This document shows, piece after piece, positions 1 through 6,325 of a DNA stretch of 11,478 bases. Position numbers and translations under genes: made by a program. This stretch comes from an uncultured Clostridia bacterium. GTDB taxonomy: Bacteria > Bacillota_A > Clostridia > Oscillospirales > Oscillospiraceae. Position 1 is the first letter of the stretch, and the number at the start of each line of letters is the position of its first letter. The stretch lies in contig CAMJQX010000029.1 in NCBI GenBank assembly GCA_946408145.1, positions 1 through 11,478 of the forward strand, given 5' to 3'. The notes beneath the pieces were generated by a model that saw nothing but the letters and a program-made list of their open reading frames with translations, did not search any database and was not told the DNA's origin.

Positions 1-1447
1 TCGGATCGGGCGTATAAGTCCTGCCGGCGCGGACATAGCGCGTCAGCGCGGCATAGTTCTCAAAGCCCGGAAAAGAGACGCCCAGCGCCGCCATCAGCGC
101 ATCGCCGTAGCAGGCGCCGACCGTCACTTGCGGCGTTACGATCTCCTTGCCGAGAATATCGGCGATGATCTGCATCCACAGCGGATTCTGCGCGCCGCCG
201 CCTACGGCGATGATCCGGTCGATACGCGTCTCGGGGTGCGACTCCATGATGCGGATCTGCTGATTGACGGAATAGCCGACCGCCTCCAGCGCGCTGCGGT
301 AGAGATGCGCACGCGTATGCTGCAGCGTCAGGCCGAAGAGCACGCCGCGGGCGTCGGGGTCGTTGATCGGCGTCCGCTCCCCGGCAAAGTAGGGCAGCGT
401 GATCAGCCCCTCGCTGCCGGGCGGGATCTCCGCAACGCCCTCCAACATGCGCTGATAGGCGTTTTCTCCGCCCGCGCGCTCGGCGGCAAGGGCGTCCGGA
501 AACAGCTCGTCGCGGAACCATTTGGTCAGGCTGCCCGCCGTGTTGGTTCCGGCCGAGATATCGCATAAGCCGGGGACGATGAACTCCTCGCGCCAGAGCC
601 GCTCGTCGTCGATCAGGCTGTCTGTGCCGAGGATCATGTAGACTGACGAGCCCAGCTGCAGCATCATTTTCCCGCTCTCCACGACGCCGCAGCTGATCGC
701 CTCGGCGCCCGAATCGTCCGTTCCGGTGATGACCGGCGTCCCCTCGGCAAGCCCCGTCTCGGCGGCGGCCTCGGCCGTCACGGTGCCTGCGACCTCCGCC
801 GCCTCGAGGATTTCGGCAAGCTGGTCCGGTCGGCAGACCGGCGCGCAGTACTCCGGAACCGGCTTGCGTGTCTGCGGATCATACAGCGGATTGAAGCTGG
901 CCAGGCCGAGAAAACGGTCCACGACATAGCGGCCTGTCAGCTTGGCGGTAATGTAGCTCGATCCCGTGAGAAACTTGTGCGTCCTGGCGTAGACCTCCGG
1001 CTCCCTGCGCTTGATCCACAGGATCTTCGGCATCACGTCGCTGGAGCAGAGCGGACGGCCGTACCATTTCAGGATCTGCTCCTCCCCGTAGAGCGCGGTC
1101 AGTTCAGCCATCTCATCCGTGGCCCGCGCGTCGATGCCGTAGAGGATCGCTTTGCGAAGCGGGCGGCAATGTTCGTCCACCGGAACGCAATCTGCGCCGA
1201 GCGCGCTGATCCCGACGGCCTTGACGTCCTTCGCGTCCACGCCGCTCTTGCGCAGCAGTTCCCGACTGATCGTACAGAAATCACCCCACCAGTCGCGCTC
1301 GGCGTCATGCTCGTAGTAACCGGGCTGGGGATTTTCCATGCTGTGCTCCGTGCTGTGCAGGGCGAGAATCTCGCCCTGCTCGTCGATGAGAGCGCCCTTG
1401 CTGGAATTGGTGCCGGTATCGATGCCGACAAAATACGCTTTTCCCAT
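1..1447 (-). CDS. FGGY-family carbohydrate kinase (xylulokinase-like), 3' end cut by the window edge
   Basis: ATP-dependent cytoplasmic sugar kinase, most likely acting on a ketose or sugar alcohol. 482 residues are visible and it runs off the left edge without a stop; the family is usually about 500 residues, so only the tail is missing. Seen: N-terminal nucleotide-fold motif GIDTGTNSSKGA (residues 8-19), the YGIDAR segment near residues 104-109, GTDD at residues 242-245 holding the expected catalytic Asp, and the glycine-rich VGGGAQNPLW ATP-site motif around residue 420. The start at 1447 is preceded by a GAGG element about 8 nt upstream and lies 10 bp after the stop of the BtpA-like gene, so it is the fifth visible gene of the left operon. 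The family is clear. The substrate cannot be read from sequence; xylulokinase, ribulokinase or a dedicated kinase for an unusual sugar are all possible. Pairing with a BtpA barrel suggests a phosphorylated ketose as product (inference). Confidence 0.93.
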   Translation of the reverse strand, partial: MGKAYFVGIDTGTNSSKGALIDEQGEILALHSTEHSMENPQPGYYEHDAERDWWGDFCTISRELLRKSGVDAKDVKAVGISALGADCVPVDEHCRPLRKAILYGIDARATDEMAELTALYGEEQILKWYGRPLCSSDVMPKILWIKRREPEVYARTHKFLTGSSYITAKLTGRYVVDRFLGLASFNPLYDPQTRKPVPEYCAPVCRPDQLAEILEAAEVAGTVTAEAAAETGLAEGTPVITGTDDSGAEAISCGVVESGKMMLQLGSSVYMILGTDSLIDDERLWREEFIVPGLCDISAGTNTAGSLTKWFRDELFPDALAAERAGGENAYQRMLEGVAEIPPGSEGLITLPYFAGERTPINDPDARGVLFGLTLQHTRAHLYRSALEAVGYSVNQQIRIMESHPETRIDRIIAVGGGAQNPLWMQIIADILGKEIVTPQVTVGACYGDALMAALGVSFPGFENYAALTRYVRAGRTYTPDP

Positions 1448-1457
1448 CGTGCCGTCC

Positions 1458-2288
1458 TCACAGCGTTTCACGGAAGCGATAAACCACTGCCATGAACTCC
1501 CGCACACGCTCAATATCGACACGGACATTCTCGTGGCGGCTGTTTTCCAGCTTACCGTTTTCCTTGAAGTAGGTCCCCACGACGGCCGCGTCCCCCGCCT
1601 GCAGCTTGCGGACGATGGTGTCCGGCCGGCAACCGGTGTTGCACAGGACGACGACCTCGGGATTTGCGGCCTTGACCGATGCGATCAGCTCCTCGTCCAC
1701 ATCCATGCCCGCCGCGTTGGCCGAGATACACAGCCCGTCCGGGGCGGCCTTGGACATCGTAGAAGCCGCAATATCCGCCAGCGGCCGCGTATCCAGATTG
1801 CGATCGGATTCGGGATTGATGAAGTACAGCATTTTCAGATCGTCGAGCGGCAGGGCGGCCTTGCGGCGCAGCAGGGCGGAGAAGTCGTTGTTGTACAGAC
1901 CTCCGTCTCCTACATAGACGCCGGAGAAGGTTCCCCGCACATAGCGCGCTCCCACCGCAGCGGCAAGCTCGAGACAGGCCGCGCCGTCGGAGATGGCGTC
2001 CACGCCGAAGGGGACGCGGATCTCGCTGCGCAGCGCACCAATGATATAGGCCATCGCGGCGGGCGTGACCATGTCCATTTTGCGCTGATAGGGAAAGCTG
2101 AACTCGTTAGAGAAGATGATCCCGTCCACGCCCCCGTCCTGCAGGGCGTGCAGATCCGCGCGGGCGTGCTCCACGATCTCGCCGAGCGGAGTGCCCCTGC
2201 GAAAACGCGGATCTCCCGGGAGCGCGTCGAGATGCAGCATTGCAAGGATGGGTTTTTTGACGCCGAAGAGTTCTTCAGTCCAGAGCAT
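1458..2288 (-). CDS. BtpA/SgcQ-family TIM-barrel protein
   Basis: 276 residues, the full length of the BtpA family (PF03437), which is placed in the ribulose-phosphate-binding barrel superfamily. It resembles E. coli SgcQ of the sgc sugar cluster: AMLHLDALPGDPRF (residues 16-29), GGVDGIIFSNEFSFPY (residues 52-67), PFGVDA (residues 93-98), CNTG (residues 216-219) and the C-terminal FKENGK...RVREFM segment (residues 241-266). No signal peptide or membrane segment; cytoplasmic. The start at 2288 has AGGAAG about 10 nt upstream. It lies 27 bp after the MATE gene and 10 bp before the FGGY kinase, so it is probably cotranscribed and coupled in function with the kinase. The biochemical role of the family is poorly established: the BtpA name comes from a photosystem I stability factor, whereas SgcQ sits among sugar genes. 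Here a role on a sugar phosphate is the natural inference, not a demonstrated function. Confidence 0.9.
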   Translation of the reverse strand: MLWTEELFGVKKPILAMLHLDALPGDPRFRRGTPLGEIVEHARADLHALQDGGVDGIIFSNEFSFPYQRKMDMVTPAAMAYIIGALRSEIRVPFGVDAISDGAACLELAAAVGARYVRGTFSGVYVGDGGLYNNDFSALLRRKAALPLDDLKMLYFINPESDRNLDTRPLADIAASTMSKAAPDGLCISANAAGMDVDEELIASVKAANPEVVVLCNTGCRPDTIVRKLQAGDAAVVGTYFKENGKLENSRHENVRVDIERVREFMAVVYRFRETL

Positions 2289-2315
2289 GATGATAATCTT
2301 CCTTTCTATGTTGTA

Positions 2316-3713
2316 CTACAGACTGTTGGAGGCAATGGGAAGCCCGCGTTTCCAGCGTCTGCCGCAAAAGCGGCTGAACAGCAGGAAAAACCGCGTCAGG
2401 TTGTCCGCGACCATGCAGCACCAGACGGCCTCCAGGCCGAGACCGAGTCGGAACACGCACAGCGCTGTCAGACACAGCCTCACACCCCACATGGAAAAGA
2501 GCGAGAACAGCAGCGGCGCACGCACGTCACCCACCCCACTGAAGACACCCTCGAGAATAATGACCACGGCAAAAAACGGTTCGGACACCGAGACAATGCG
2601 AAGCACCCTCGCGCCAAGCGCGATCACGTCCTCATCCGGCGTGAAGATGCGCATGAAAAACGCGGGAAACAAAAACAGGAAAAGGCTCAGCGCGCTCATC
2701 AGAATAACCGCCAGCAGAAGAAGCGAGGCGGAATAGTCCGTCAGCCTCTTTTCATCTCCCGCGCCGTAATGAAAGCCCGCCAGCGTGGAGGCAGCCGTCT
2801 GCATGCCGTAGCCCGGCACATAAAATGCCTGCTCGGCGGTAATCGCAATCGAATGCGCAGCCACGGCCACCATGCCAAGCCGGGCGATCAGCGCCGTAAA
2901 AACCACCTGTCCGAACATGGAGATCATACGCTCGGCCGCCAGCGGCATGCCGATAGAAAGGCAGGCGCGCATGGCCGCACGGTCATAGACGGCCCGCGCG
3001 CTTCGGCATTCCTCAACACGCCAAGCGACAAGAAACATTCCGATACCGCCGAAGACGAAGGAAGAGGCGGTGGCGATCGCCGCGCCGGGAACGCCGAGGC
3101 CCGCGCCCCAAAGCCTCAGCCCTATGCCGAAAAAGGAAATCTCTCTTGTCGGCATGATCAGAAGCGTGTTGAGCACGATGTTCATCAGGTTCATCCCCAG
3201 ATGAATCCACATCGGCGTTTTGGTATCTCCCGCGGCACGCAGGACAGCGGAAAAGATGATCCCGGAAACGCGGAAGAGCATGGGCGCGCAGATGATACCG
3301 AAATACAGCGCCGCGTCCCGCCGGATTGCCGTCTCCGCCCCGAGCCAGTCCGGGAGATGGGGACTGATCGACAGCGTCAGCACCGTCATCACGACGCCGA
3401 GTATCCACACGAGCAGCTTGGCCTGCCCTGCGGCTTTTATCATCCTCTCCCGGTCTCCTGCGCCTCTGGCCTGAGAGATACAGGCCAGAATGCCGGTCGA
3501 AACCGCCCAGAGCGGCGCGTTAACAAGCCAGGTGGTCGTGGCGCTCAGTCCCACGGCTGCAGAGGCAGCTGCTCCCAGCTGGCCGACCTGCGCGGTATCC
3601 ACATACTGAACGACCGTCTGCAGCGCGGTCTCTGTTATGGTGGGCCAGGCCAGACGCAGAATGTGTCTCTGCATCCCCCGGTCGCGCAGCAAAAAAAGGG
3701 GGGAACGTGCCAT
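2316..3713 (-). CDS. MATE-family multidrug/solute transporter
   Basis: 465-residue inner-membrane protein with a run of hydrophobic segments consistent with the 12 helices of the MATE (MatE) family, which normally exports organic compounds using Na+ or H+ gradients. Seen: N-terminal AWPTITETALQ (residues 22-32), VDTAQVGQLGAAASAAVGLS (residues 38-57), ISQARGAGD (residues 79-87), AGDTKTP near residue 166 and, in the second half, the related AGFHYGAGD and GVGDVRAP, marking the two-lobe repeat. The start at 3713 has AGGAGG only 4 nt upstream. An ATG at 3717 abuts the ribosome site and is out of frame. Met14 is a possible alternative start. It lies 21 bp after the epimerase and 27 bp before the BtpA-like gene. 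A MATE protein in a catabolic operon is unusual: it could expel an aglycone or toxic intermediate, or be the uptake route of the left operon. Substrate unknown. Confidence 0.93.
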   Translation of the reverse strand: MARSPLFLLRDRGMQRHILRLAWPTITETALQTVVQYVDTAQVGQLGAAASAAVGLSATTTWLVNAPLWAVSTGILACISQARGAGDRERMIKAAGQAKLLVWILGVVMTVLTLSISPHLPDWLGAETAIRRDAALYFGIICAPMLFRVSGIIFSAVLRAAGDTKTPMWIHLGMNLMNIVLNTLLIMPTREISFFGIGLRLWGAGLGVPGAAIATASSFVFGGIGMFLVAWRVEECRSARAVYDRAAMRACLSIGMPLAAERMISMFGQVVFTALIARLGMVAVAAHSIAITAEQAFYVPGYGMQTAASTLAGFHYGAGDEKRLTDYSASLLLLAVILMSALSLFLFLFPAFFMRIFTPDEDVIALGARVLRIVSVSEPFFAVVIILEGVFSGVGDVRAPLLFSLFSMWGVRLCLTALCVFRLGLGLEAVWCCMVADNLTRFFLLFSRFCGRRWKRGLPIASNSL

Positions 3714-3717
3714 GCAT

Positions 3718-3723
3718 CCTCCT
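3718..3723 (-). promoter_or_regulatory. Ribosome binding site of the MATE gene
   Basis: A perfect AGGAGG on the minus strand, 4 nt from the ATG at 3713 and directly touching an out-of-frame ATG at 3717. The spacing is short but supports 3713 as the start; the abutting ATG is too close to be used. Confidence 0.7.
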
Positions 3724-3734
3724 AAAGCGTTTTT

Positions 3735-4589
3735 CTACTCTTCCGGCAGGAAGTCGCGAAGCACCTCGCAGCTGCGGCGGATCGACTCGTGCGGATCCTC
3801 CCAGTAGATCGAGTCGTTGATCTCGAGATCGAGACCGTTGGCAAAGTCGTGCTTCTCCAGGATCCGCACGTACTCCTCCAGCTTCTCACGGCCGAAATCC
3901 CCGTCGCCGAGGATCAGGTGATGGCTGTCGGAATAGTGCACCCATTCCAGCTTCTCTCCAAAACGCTGGCAATAGTCCTCCAGCCGTTCCCCGGCCACCT
4001 CCATCGCGACAAGATCGACGCAGACGCGAAGCGCAGGCGAATCCACATCCCGCAGCATCCGCGACACGTCCTCGAGCGTGATGACGAGATTGCTCTCATA
4101 GGGCTGGAGCTGTTCGAGCACGAGCAGCACGCCGCGCGCCTCAGCCTCGTCAGCAAGTGCGCGGAAGCTCTCGACCGTGCGTTTCCAGCCCTCTTCGCGC
4201 GGCAGATCGCGCGGGTGGCAGCCTGTGTTCAGGAAGACGCGGTTTGTGCCGAAGCCAAGCGCGTCGTCCATGGCGGCCTTCATAAAGTCGACCGTGCGCC
4301 CTCGCAGCCGCGTGTCCGGCGCAGAATAGCTGAAGGGATAGCCAAGCGTTTCCGGCGTGTAAATGACGACCCGCATCCCCCGATCCTCGATCTGATGCCG
4401 CAGCTCTTTAACGCGGCTGCCGGCCTCGGCCGCGGAGGAGTAGTCGAGTCGGCAGTAGTGCGGCGCTCCGCCCCAGAGATCGACCCGGCGAAGACCGCAG
4501 CGCTCCATGGAATCCAGATAGTAGTCAAAGCTGTGCTGAACATACTGCACACTCATTACGGCCACGTCCTGCATGGTAATACGGCTCAT
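3735..4589 (-). CDS. Sugar-phosphate isomerase/epimerase-type TIM barrel, FrlC-like paralogue
   Basis: 284 residues of the xylose-isomerase-like/AP-endonuclease-2 fold (PF01261), cytoplasmic and metal-dependent. It shares a layout with FrlC (fructoselysine/psicoselysine 3-epimerase): VDLWGGAPH (residues 36-44), IYTPETLGYPFSYS (residues 76-89), LEQLQPYESN (residues 158-167). The four expected metal ligands are all present: Glu159, Asp192, His218 and Glu256. It is therefore probably an active epimerase or isomerase on a keto sugar. It is a paralogue of the second epimerase at 7171-8001 but is well diverged, including at the N-terminus, so a different substrate is likely. The start at 4589 has GGAGAGG close upstream. 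It begins 12 bp after the stop of the amidohydrolase-3 gene, within the left operon. The exact reaction is inferred from the family. Confidence 0.88.
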   Translation of the reverse strand: MSRITMQDVAVMSVQYVQHSFDYYLDSMERCGLRRVDLWGGAPHYCRLDYSSAAEAGSRVKELRHQIEDRGMRVVIYTPETLGYPFSYSAPDTRLRGRTVDFMKAAMDDALGFGTNRVFLNTGCHPRDLPREEGWKRTVESFRALADEAEARGVLLVLEQLQPYESNLVITLEDVSRMLRDVDSPALRVCVDLVAMEVAGERLEDYCQRFGEKLEWVHYSDSHHLILGDGDFGREKLEEYVRILEKHDFANGLDLEINDSIYWEDPHESIRRSCEVLRDFLPEE

Positions 4590-4601
4590 AAAACCTCTCC
4601 T

Positions 4602-5903
4602 TCAGCTCATCGCATTGTATACTTCTTCTCCGTCAAGCAGTGTCAGCACAACGCGCAACGTGCGCGCCGCGGACGGCGGCACTGCGAAAAGATCACCCGA
4701 GAGGACCGTTATATCCGCTTTTTTTCCCGCCTCAAGCGTACCGAGCTTGTCTTCACAAAAAAGGTTGTAGGCCCCGCCGCGCGTCCATGCCGTCAGGAGT
4801 TCGGCGGCGGTAAGCGTGTTCTGTCCGTTGAAGGGCTCGCCGCCCTCCGGGAAGAAGCCGCCCACGGCGTGATAGACGGATTCCGGGATGTCATCGATCA
4901 GCAGCGGGAGATCGGTGCCGCAGCTCAGGAGAACGCCGCTGTCGGCCATCTTGCGCCGGTTCCAGTAAAAGCGGCCGCGCTCTTCGCCGATCTTTTCGCG
5001 GATCATGGCCAGCTTGCTCTCCCGCTCAGCGATGGACTGGATCTGCGGATAGATCTCCGCAATCGCGCCGAGCGCTCCCATGCGCTCAAGATCCTCCGGG
5101 TCGCTGAACTCGAGATCCGTGATGCTGTGACGGTTGATCAGCCGCCCATTTTCGTCGCGGCGGCAGCACTCATAGAGATCCAGTACCTTTGCGATCGCCG
5201 CGTCTCCCTGCGCGTGGAGGGAAAAACGGAAGCCGTTCTCGTCCGCCGTACGCAGTTCCCCGGCGATAGCGTCCCAGTCGATGGAGATCGCGCAGAGGCA
5301 GTCCGTACCGCAGTATGCTTGTTTGAGAGCGCCCTCCATCTGGCTGATCGAACCGTCGGTCATGCGGTTATAGCCTGAAAAACGCAGATAGTCGCTGTGA
5401 AAGCGAGCGCTCATCTCTTTGCCGAAAGCGAGGTCGAGCGGCCTGTCGAAAGGCTGGCTCATAAAGCTGACACGCAGCGTCAACTCGCCCTTTTTCTCCA
5501 GCTCTTCCAGCAGCGCGGGAAAGCCGTGGAAGTCGTCAAAGCCCATTTCCTTGACGGAGGTGACACCGCGGCTGTTGAGCAGGCGCATGTAGTCGCGAAA
5601 CAGCGGCAGGATCCGCTCGCGGTCGCGCAGCATGGCGTCCTGCTGCGCGCTGTTTTCGGCATCCAAACCGAGCTTCTGCGCAGCATAGCCGGTAAAAAAA
5701 CAATGCACGTCGAAAAAGCCGGGACAGATCGTGCCGTCGCCGCAGTCGAGAATGCGGCAGTTGTCCCTTATCAGCGCGCTCTCCGGTTCCCCGTGCCCGA
5801 CGGCGAGGATATGACCGCCGCCCAGCGCAACGTAGCCGGCAAAGGGCGGCTCACCGGCTGCGGTAAAAACACAGGATGATTTCAAAATCAATTCCGCTTT
5901 CAT
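4602..5903 (-). CDS. Amidohydrolase family 3 (YtcJ-like) metal-dependent hydrolase
   Basis: First gene of the left operon, 433 residues, somewhat short for this family (about 500-550). Layout: N-terminal beta-sandwich (residues 1-60), the barrel opening at CPGFFDVHCFF (60-70), DGSISQ (183-188), FSLHAQGDAAI (227-237), NRHSITDLEF (257-266), LLSCGTDLPLL (325-335), and the returning sandwich strand LGTLEAGKKADITVLSGD (387-404). Expected metal ligands His67, His230, His259 and Asp331 are visible, but the second His of the usual HxH motif is Phe69. The family hydrolyses amide, formamide or urea-type C-N bonds, sometimes as deacylases; the substrate here is unknown. I chose the start at 5903 because AAAGGAGG lies 5 nt upstream. 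A longer reading to 5990 would add 29 residues across a strong hairpin and lacks a ribosome site. No signal peptide, so cytoplasmic. Confidence 0.88.
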   Translation of the reverse strand: MKAELILKSSCVFTAAGEPPFAGYVALGGGHILAVGHGEPESALIRDNCRILDCGDGTICPGFFDVHCFFTGYAAQKLGLDAENSAQQDAMLRDRERILPLFRDYMRLLNSRGVTSVKEMGFDDFHGFPALLEELEKKGELTLRVSFMSQPFDRPLDLAFGKEMSARFHSDYLRFSGYNRMTDGSISQMEGALKQAYCGTDCLCAISIDWDAIAGELRTADENGFRFSLHAQGDAAIAKVLDLYECCRRDENGRLINRHSITDLEFSDPEDLERMGALGAIAEIYPQIQSIAERESKLAMIREKIGEERGRFYWNRRKMADSGVLLSCGTDLPLLIDDIPESVYHAVGGFFPEGGEPFNGQNTLTAAELLTAWTRGGAYNLFCEDKLGTLEAGKKADITVLSGDLFAVPPSAARTLRVVLTLLDGEEVYNAMS

Positions 5904-5908
5904 GACGT

Positions 5909-5916
5909 CCTCCTTT
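5909..5916 (-). promoter_or_regulatory. Ribosome binding site that fixes the amidohydrolase-3 start
   Basis: AAAGGAGG on the minus strand, 5 nt before the ATG at 5903. It decides against the longer open frame starting at 5990. Confidence 0.85.
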
Positions 5917-5940
5917 GATGTTTGTCGTGAAAAAGTGCAA

Positions 5941-5975
5941 AAGCCGCACCGCTTTCTAAATAAGCGGCGCGGCTT
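5941..5975 (-). terminator. Leader hairpin, candidate attenuator of the left operon
   Basis: Arms at 5962-5975 and 5941-5954 form a 14-bp stem with a 7-nt loop. Read as minus-strand RNA, all 14 positions pair, one of them as G-U; read as plus-strand RNA the same position is an A-C mismatch. The minus-strand continuation is T-rich (two Ts, GCAC, then five Ts, down to 5930). It lies between the candidate left promoter and the start codon at 5903, so it would end transcription in the leader rather than after a gene. The structure is seen; the attenuation role is inferred. Confidence 0.6.
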
Positions 5976-6056
5976 CCGGCTTTGCATCACAAGAAGAGAG
6001 AAAAGAAAATGAGCTTCCGGAGCGCCTGCACACAGCGTTTCCGGATATCTGTGTTA

Positions 6057-6085
6057 AGCCTATCATTTTGGTCCAAAATTTTCAA
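6057..6085 (-). promoter_or_regulatory. Candidate sigma-A promoter of the left operon
   Basis: On the minus strand TTGAAA (6080-6085) is followed by a 17-bp spacer and TAGGCT (6057-6062). The -35 matches five of six consensus bases but the -10 only three, so this is a weak or regulated promoter at best. It would give a leader of roughly 145 nt ahead of the ATG at 5903, containing the attenuator-like hairpin. The spacer is almost filled by a 15-bp palindrome. Confidence 0.4.
6065..6079. promoter_or_regulatory. 15-bp palindrome, candidate operator
   Basis: ATTTTGGTCCAAAAT is a perfect inverted repeat: 7-bp arms around a central T. It falls between the candidate -35 and -10 of the left operon, a classic repressor position. 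The GntR/UTRA regulator encoded from 10924 is one possible binder, but no match to a known GntR operator is claimed. Confidence 0.45.
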
Positions 6086-6146
6086 TAGCTTGAATGTTTT
6101 TCGTCTACTTGCTCGGAATTGCACCATCAAAACTGTCATTCCTGCT

Positions 6147-6156
6147 GAAAGTGGTA
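6147..6156 (+). repeat. GAAAGTGGTA direct repeat, upstream copy
   Basis: GAAAGTGGTA followed by TAA. The same 10-mer recurs 129 bp downstream at 6276-6285 followed by CAA, in the same orientation. Possible half of a regulator-binding site. Confidence 0.4.
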
Positions 6157-6181
6157 TAAAATTCAAGCATTTTCTCCCTTC

Positions 6182-6260
6182 GGATCGGGATAAAACAATC
6201 AAACAGAACGAAAAATTGTTCCCCGAACTCGGTTTTTCCTCTTGACGAACAGCCCGATCC
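6182..6260. repeat. Nested inverted repeats overlapping the right-operon promoter
   Basis: The outer pair is GGATCGGG (6182-6189) and CCCGATCC (6253-6260), a perfect 8-bp inverted repeat. Nearly centred within it is a second one: GAAAAA (6210-6215) with TTTTTC (6233-6238), and GTTC (6218-6221) with GAAC (6225-6228). The right outer half lies in the spacer of the plus-strand promoter. Consistent with an operator able to form a loop or cruciform; function is inference. Confidence 0.45.
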
Positions 6261-6270
6261 TTTTTATAAT
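6242..6270 (+). promoter_or_regulatory. Sigma-A promoter of the frlD operon
   Basis: TTGACG (6242-6247), a 17-bp spacer and a perfect TATAAT (6265-6270). Transcription should start near 6277, giving a leader of about 50 nt before the ATG at 6326. This is the best promoter in the window. Confidence 0.85.
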
Positions 6271-6275
6271 AGGGC

Positions 6276-6285
6276 GAAAGTGGTA
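6276..6285 (+). repeat. GAAAGTGGTA direct repeat at the transcription start, candidate operator
   Basis: Second copy of the 10-mer, sitting on the predicted transcription start of the frlD promoter, where a bound repressor would block initiation. It continues as CAATAAAC, where the first copy continues as TAAAATTC. Confidence 0.45.
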
Positions 6286-6310
6286 CAATAAACACAGTTA
6301 CTCATCTGTC

Positions 6311-6317
6311 AAGGAGG
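6311..6317 (+). promoter_or_regulatory. Ribosome binding site that fixes the frlD start
   Basis: AAGGAGG, 8 nt before the ATG at 6326. The longer open frame reaching back to 6242 would begin at the -35 box, upstream of the predicted transcript, and is rejected. Confidence 0.85.
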
Positions 6318-6325
6318 CGGTTGCA

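Larger units (their letters stand above)
5904..6325. other. Divergent intergenic control region
   Basis: This 422-bp stretch between the two divergent operons is clearly richer in A and T than the flanking genes from about 5980 to 6300. It holds no convincing gene: the short frames crossing it on either strand lack ribosome sites and recognisable composition. From left to right it holds the amidohydrolase-3 ribosome site, a leader hairpin, a smaller hairpin at 6030-6054 (ACACAG/CTGTGT arms), a candidate minus-strand promoter with a palindrome, a first copy of GAAAGTGGTA, nested inverted repeats, a consensus plus-strand promoter, the second GAAAGTGGTA copy and the frlD ribosome site. Confidence 0.85.

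Noticed and set aside
1338..3725. 795-codon open frame on the plus strand
   Set aside because: It lies antisense to the FGGY kinase, BtpA-like and MATE genes, which have clear family motifs. Its translation is rich in Arg, His, Gln and Gly without domains, a by-product of GC-rich codon use.
3789..5378. 529-codon open frame on the plus strand
   Set aside because: Antisense to the FrlC-like epimerase and amidohydrolase-3 genes, which carry intact catalytic motifs. No recognisable domain or matching ribosome site.
5982..6295. Small overlapping open frames of 87 (plus) and 102 (minus) codons in the intergenic region
   Set aside because: They cross the promoters, palindrome and hairpins of the divergent control region, lack ribosome sites, and show low-complexity or unfamiliar composition.
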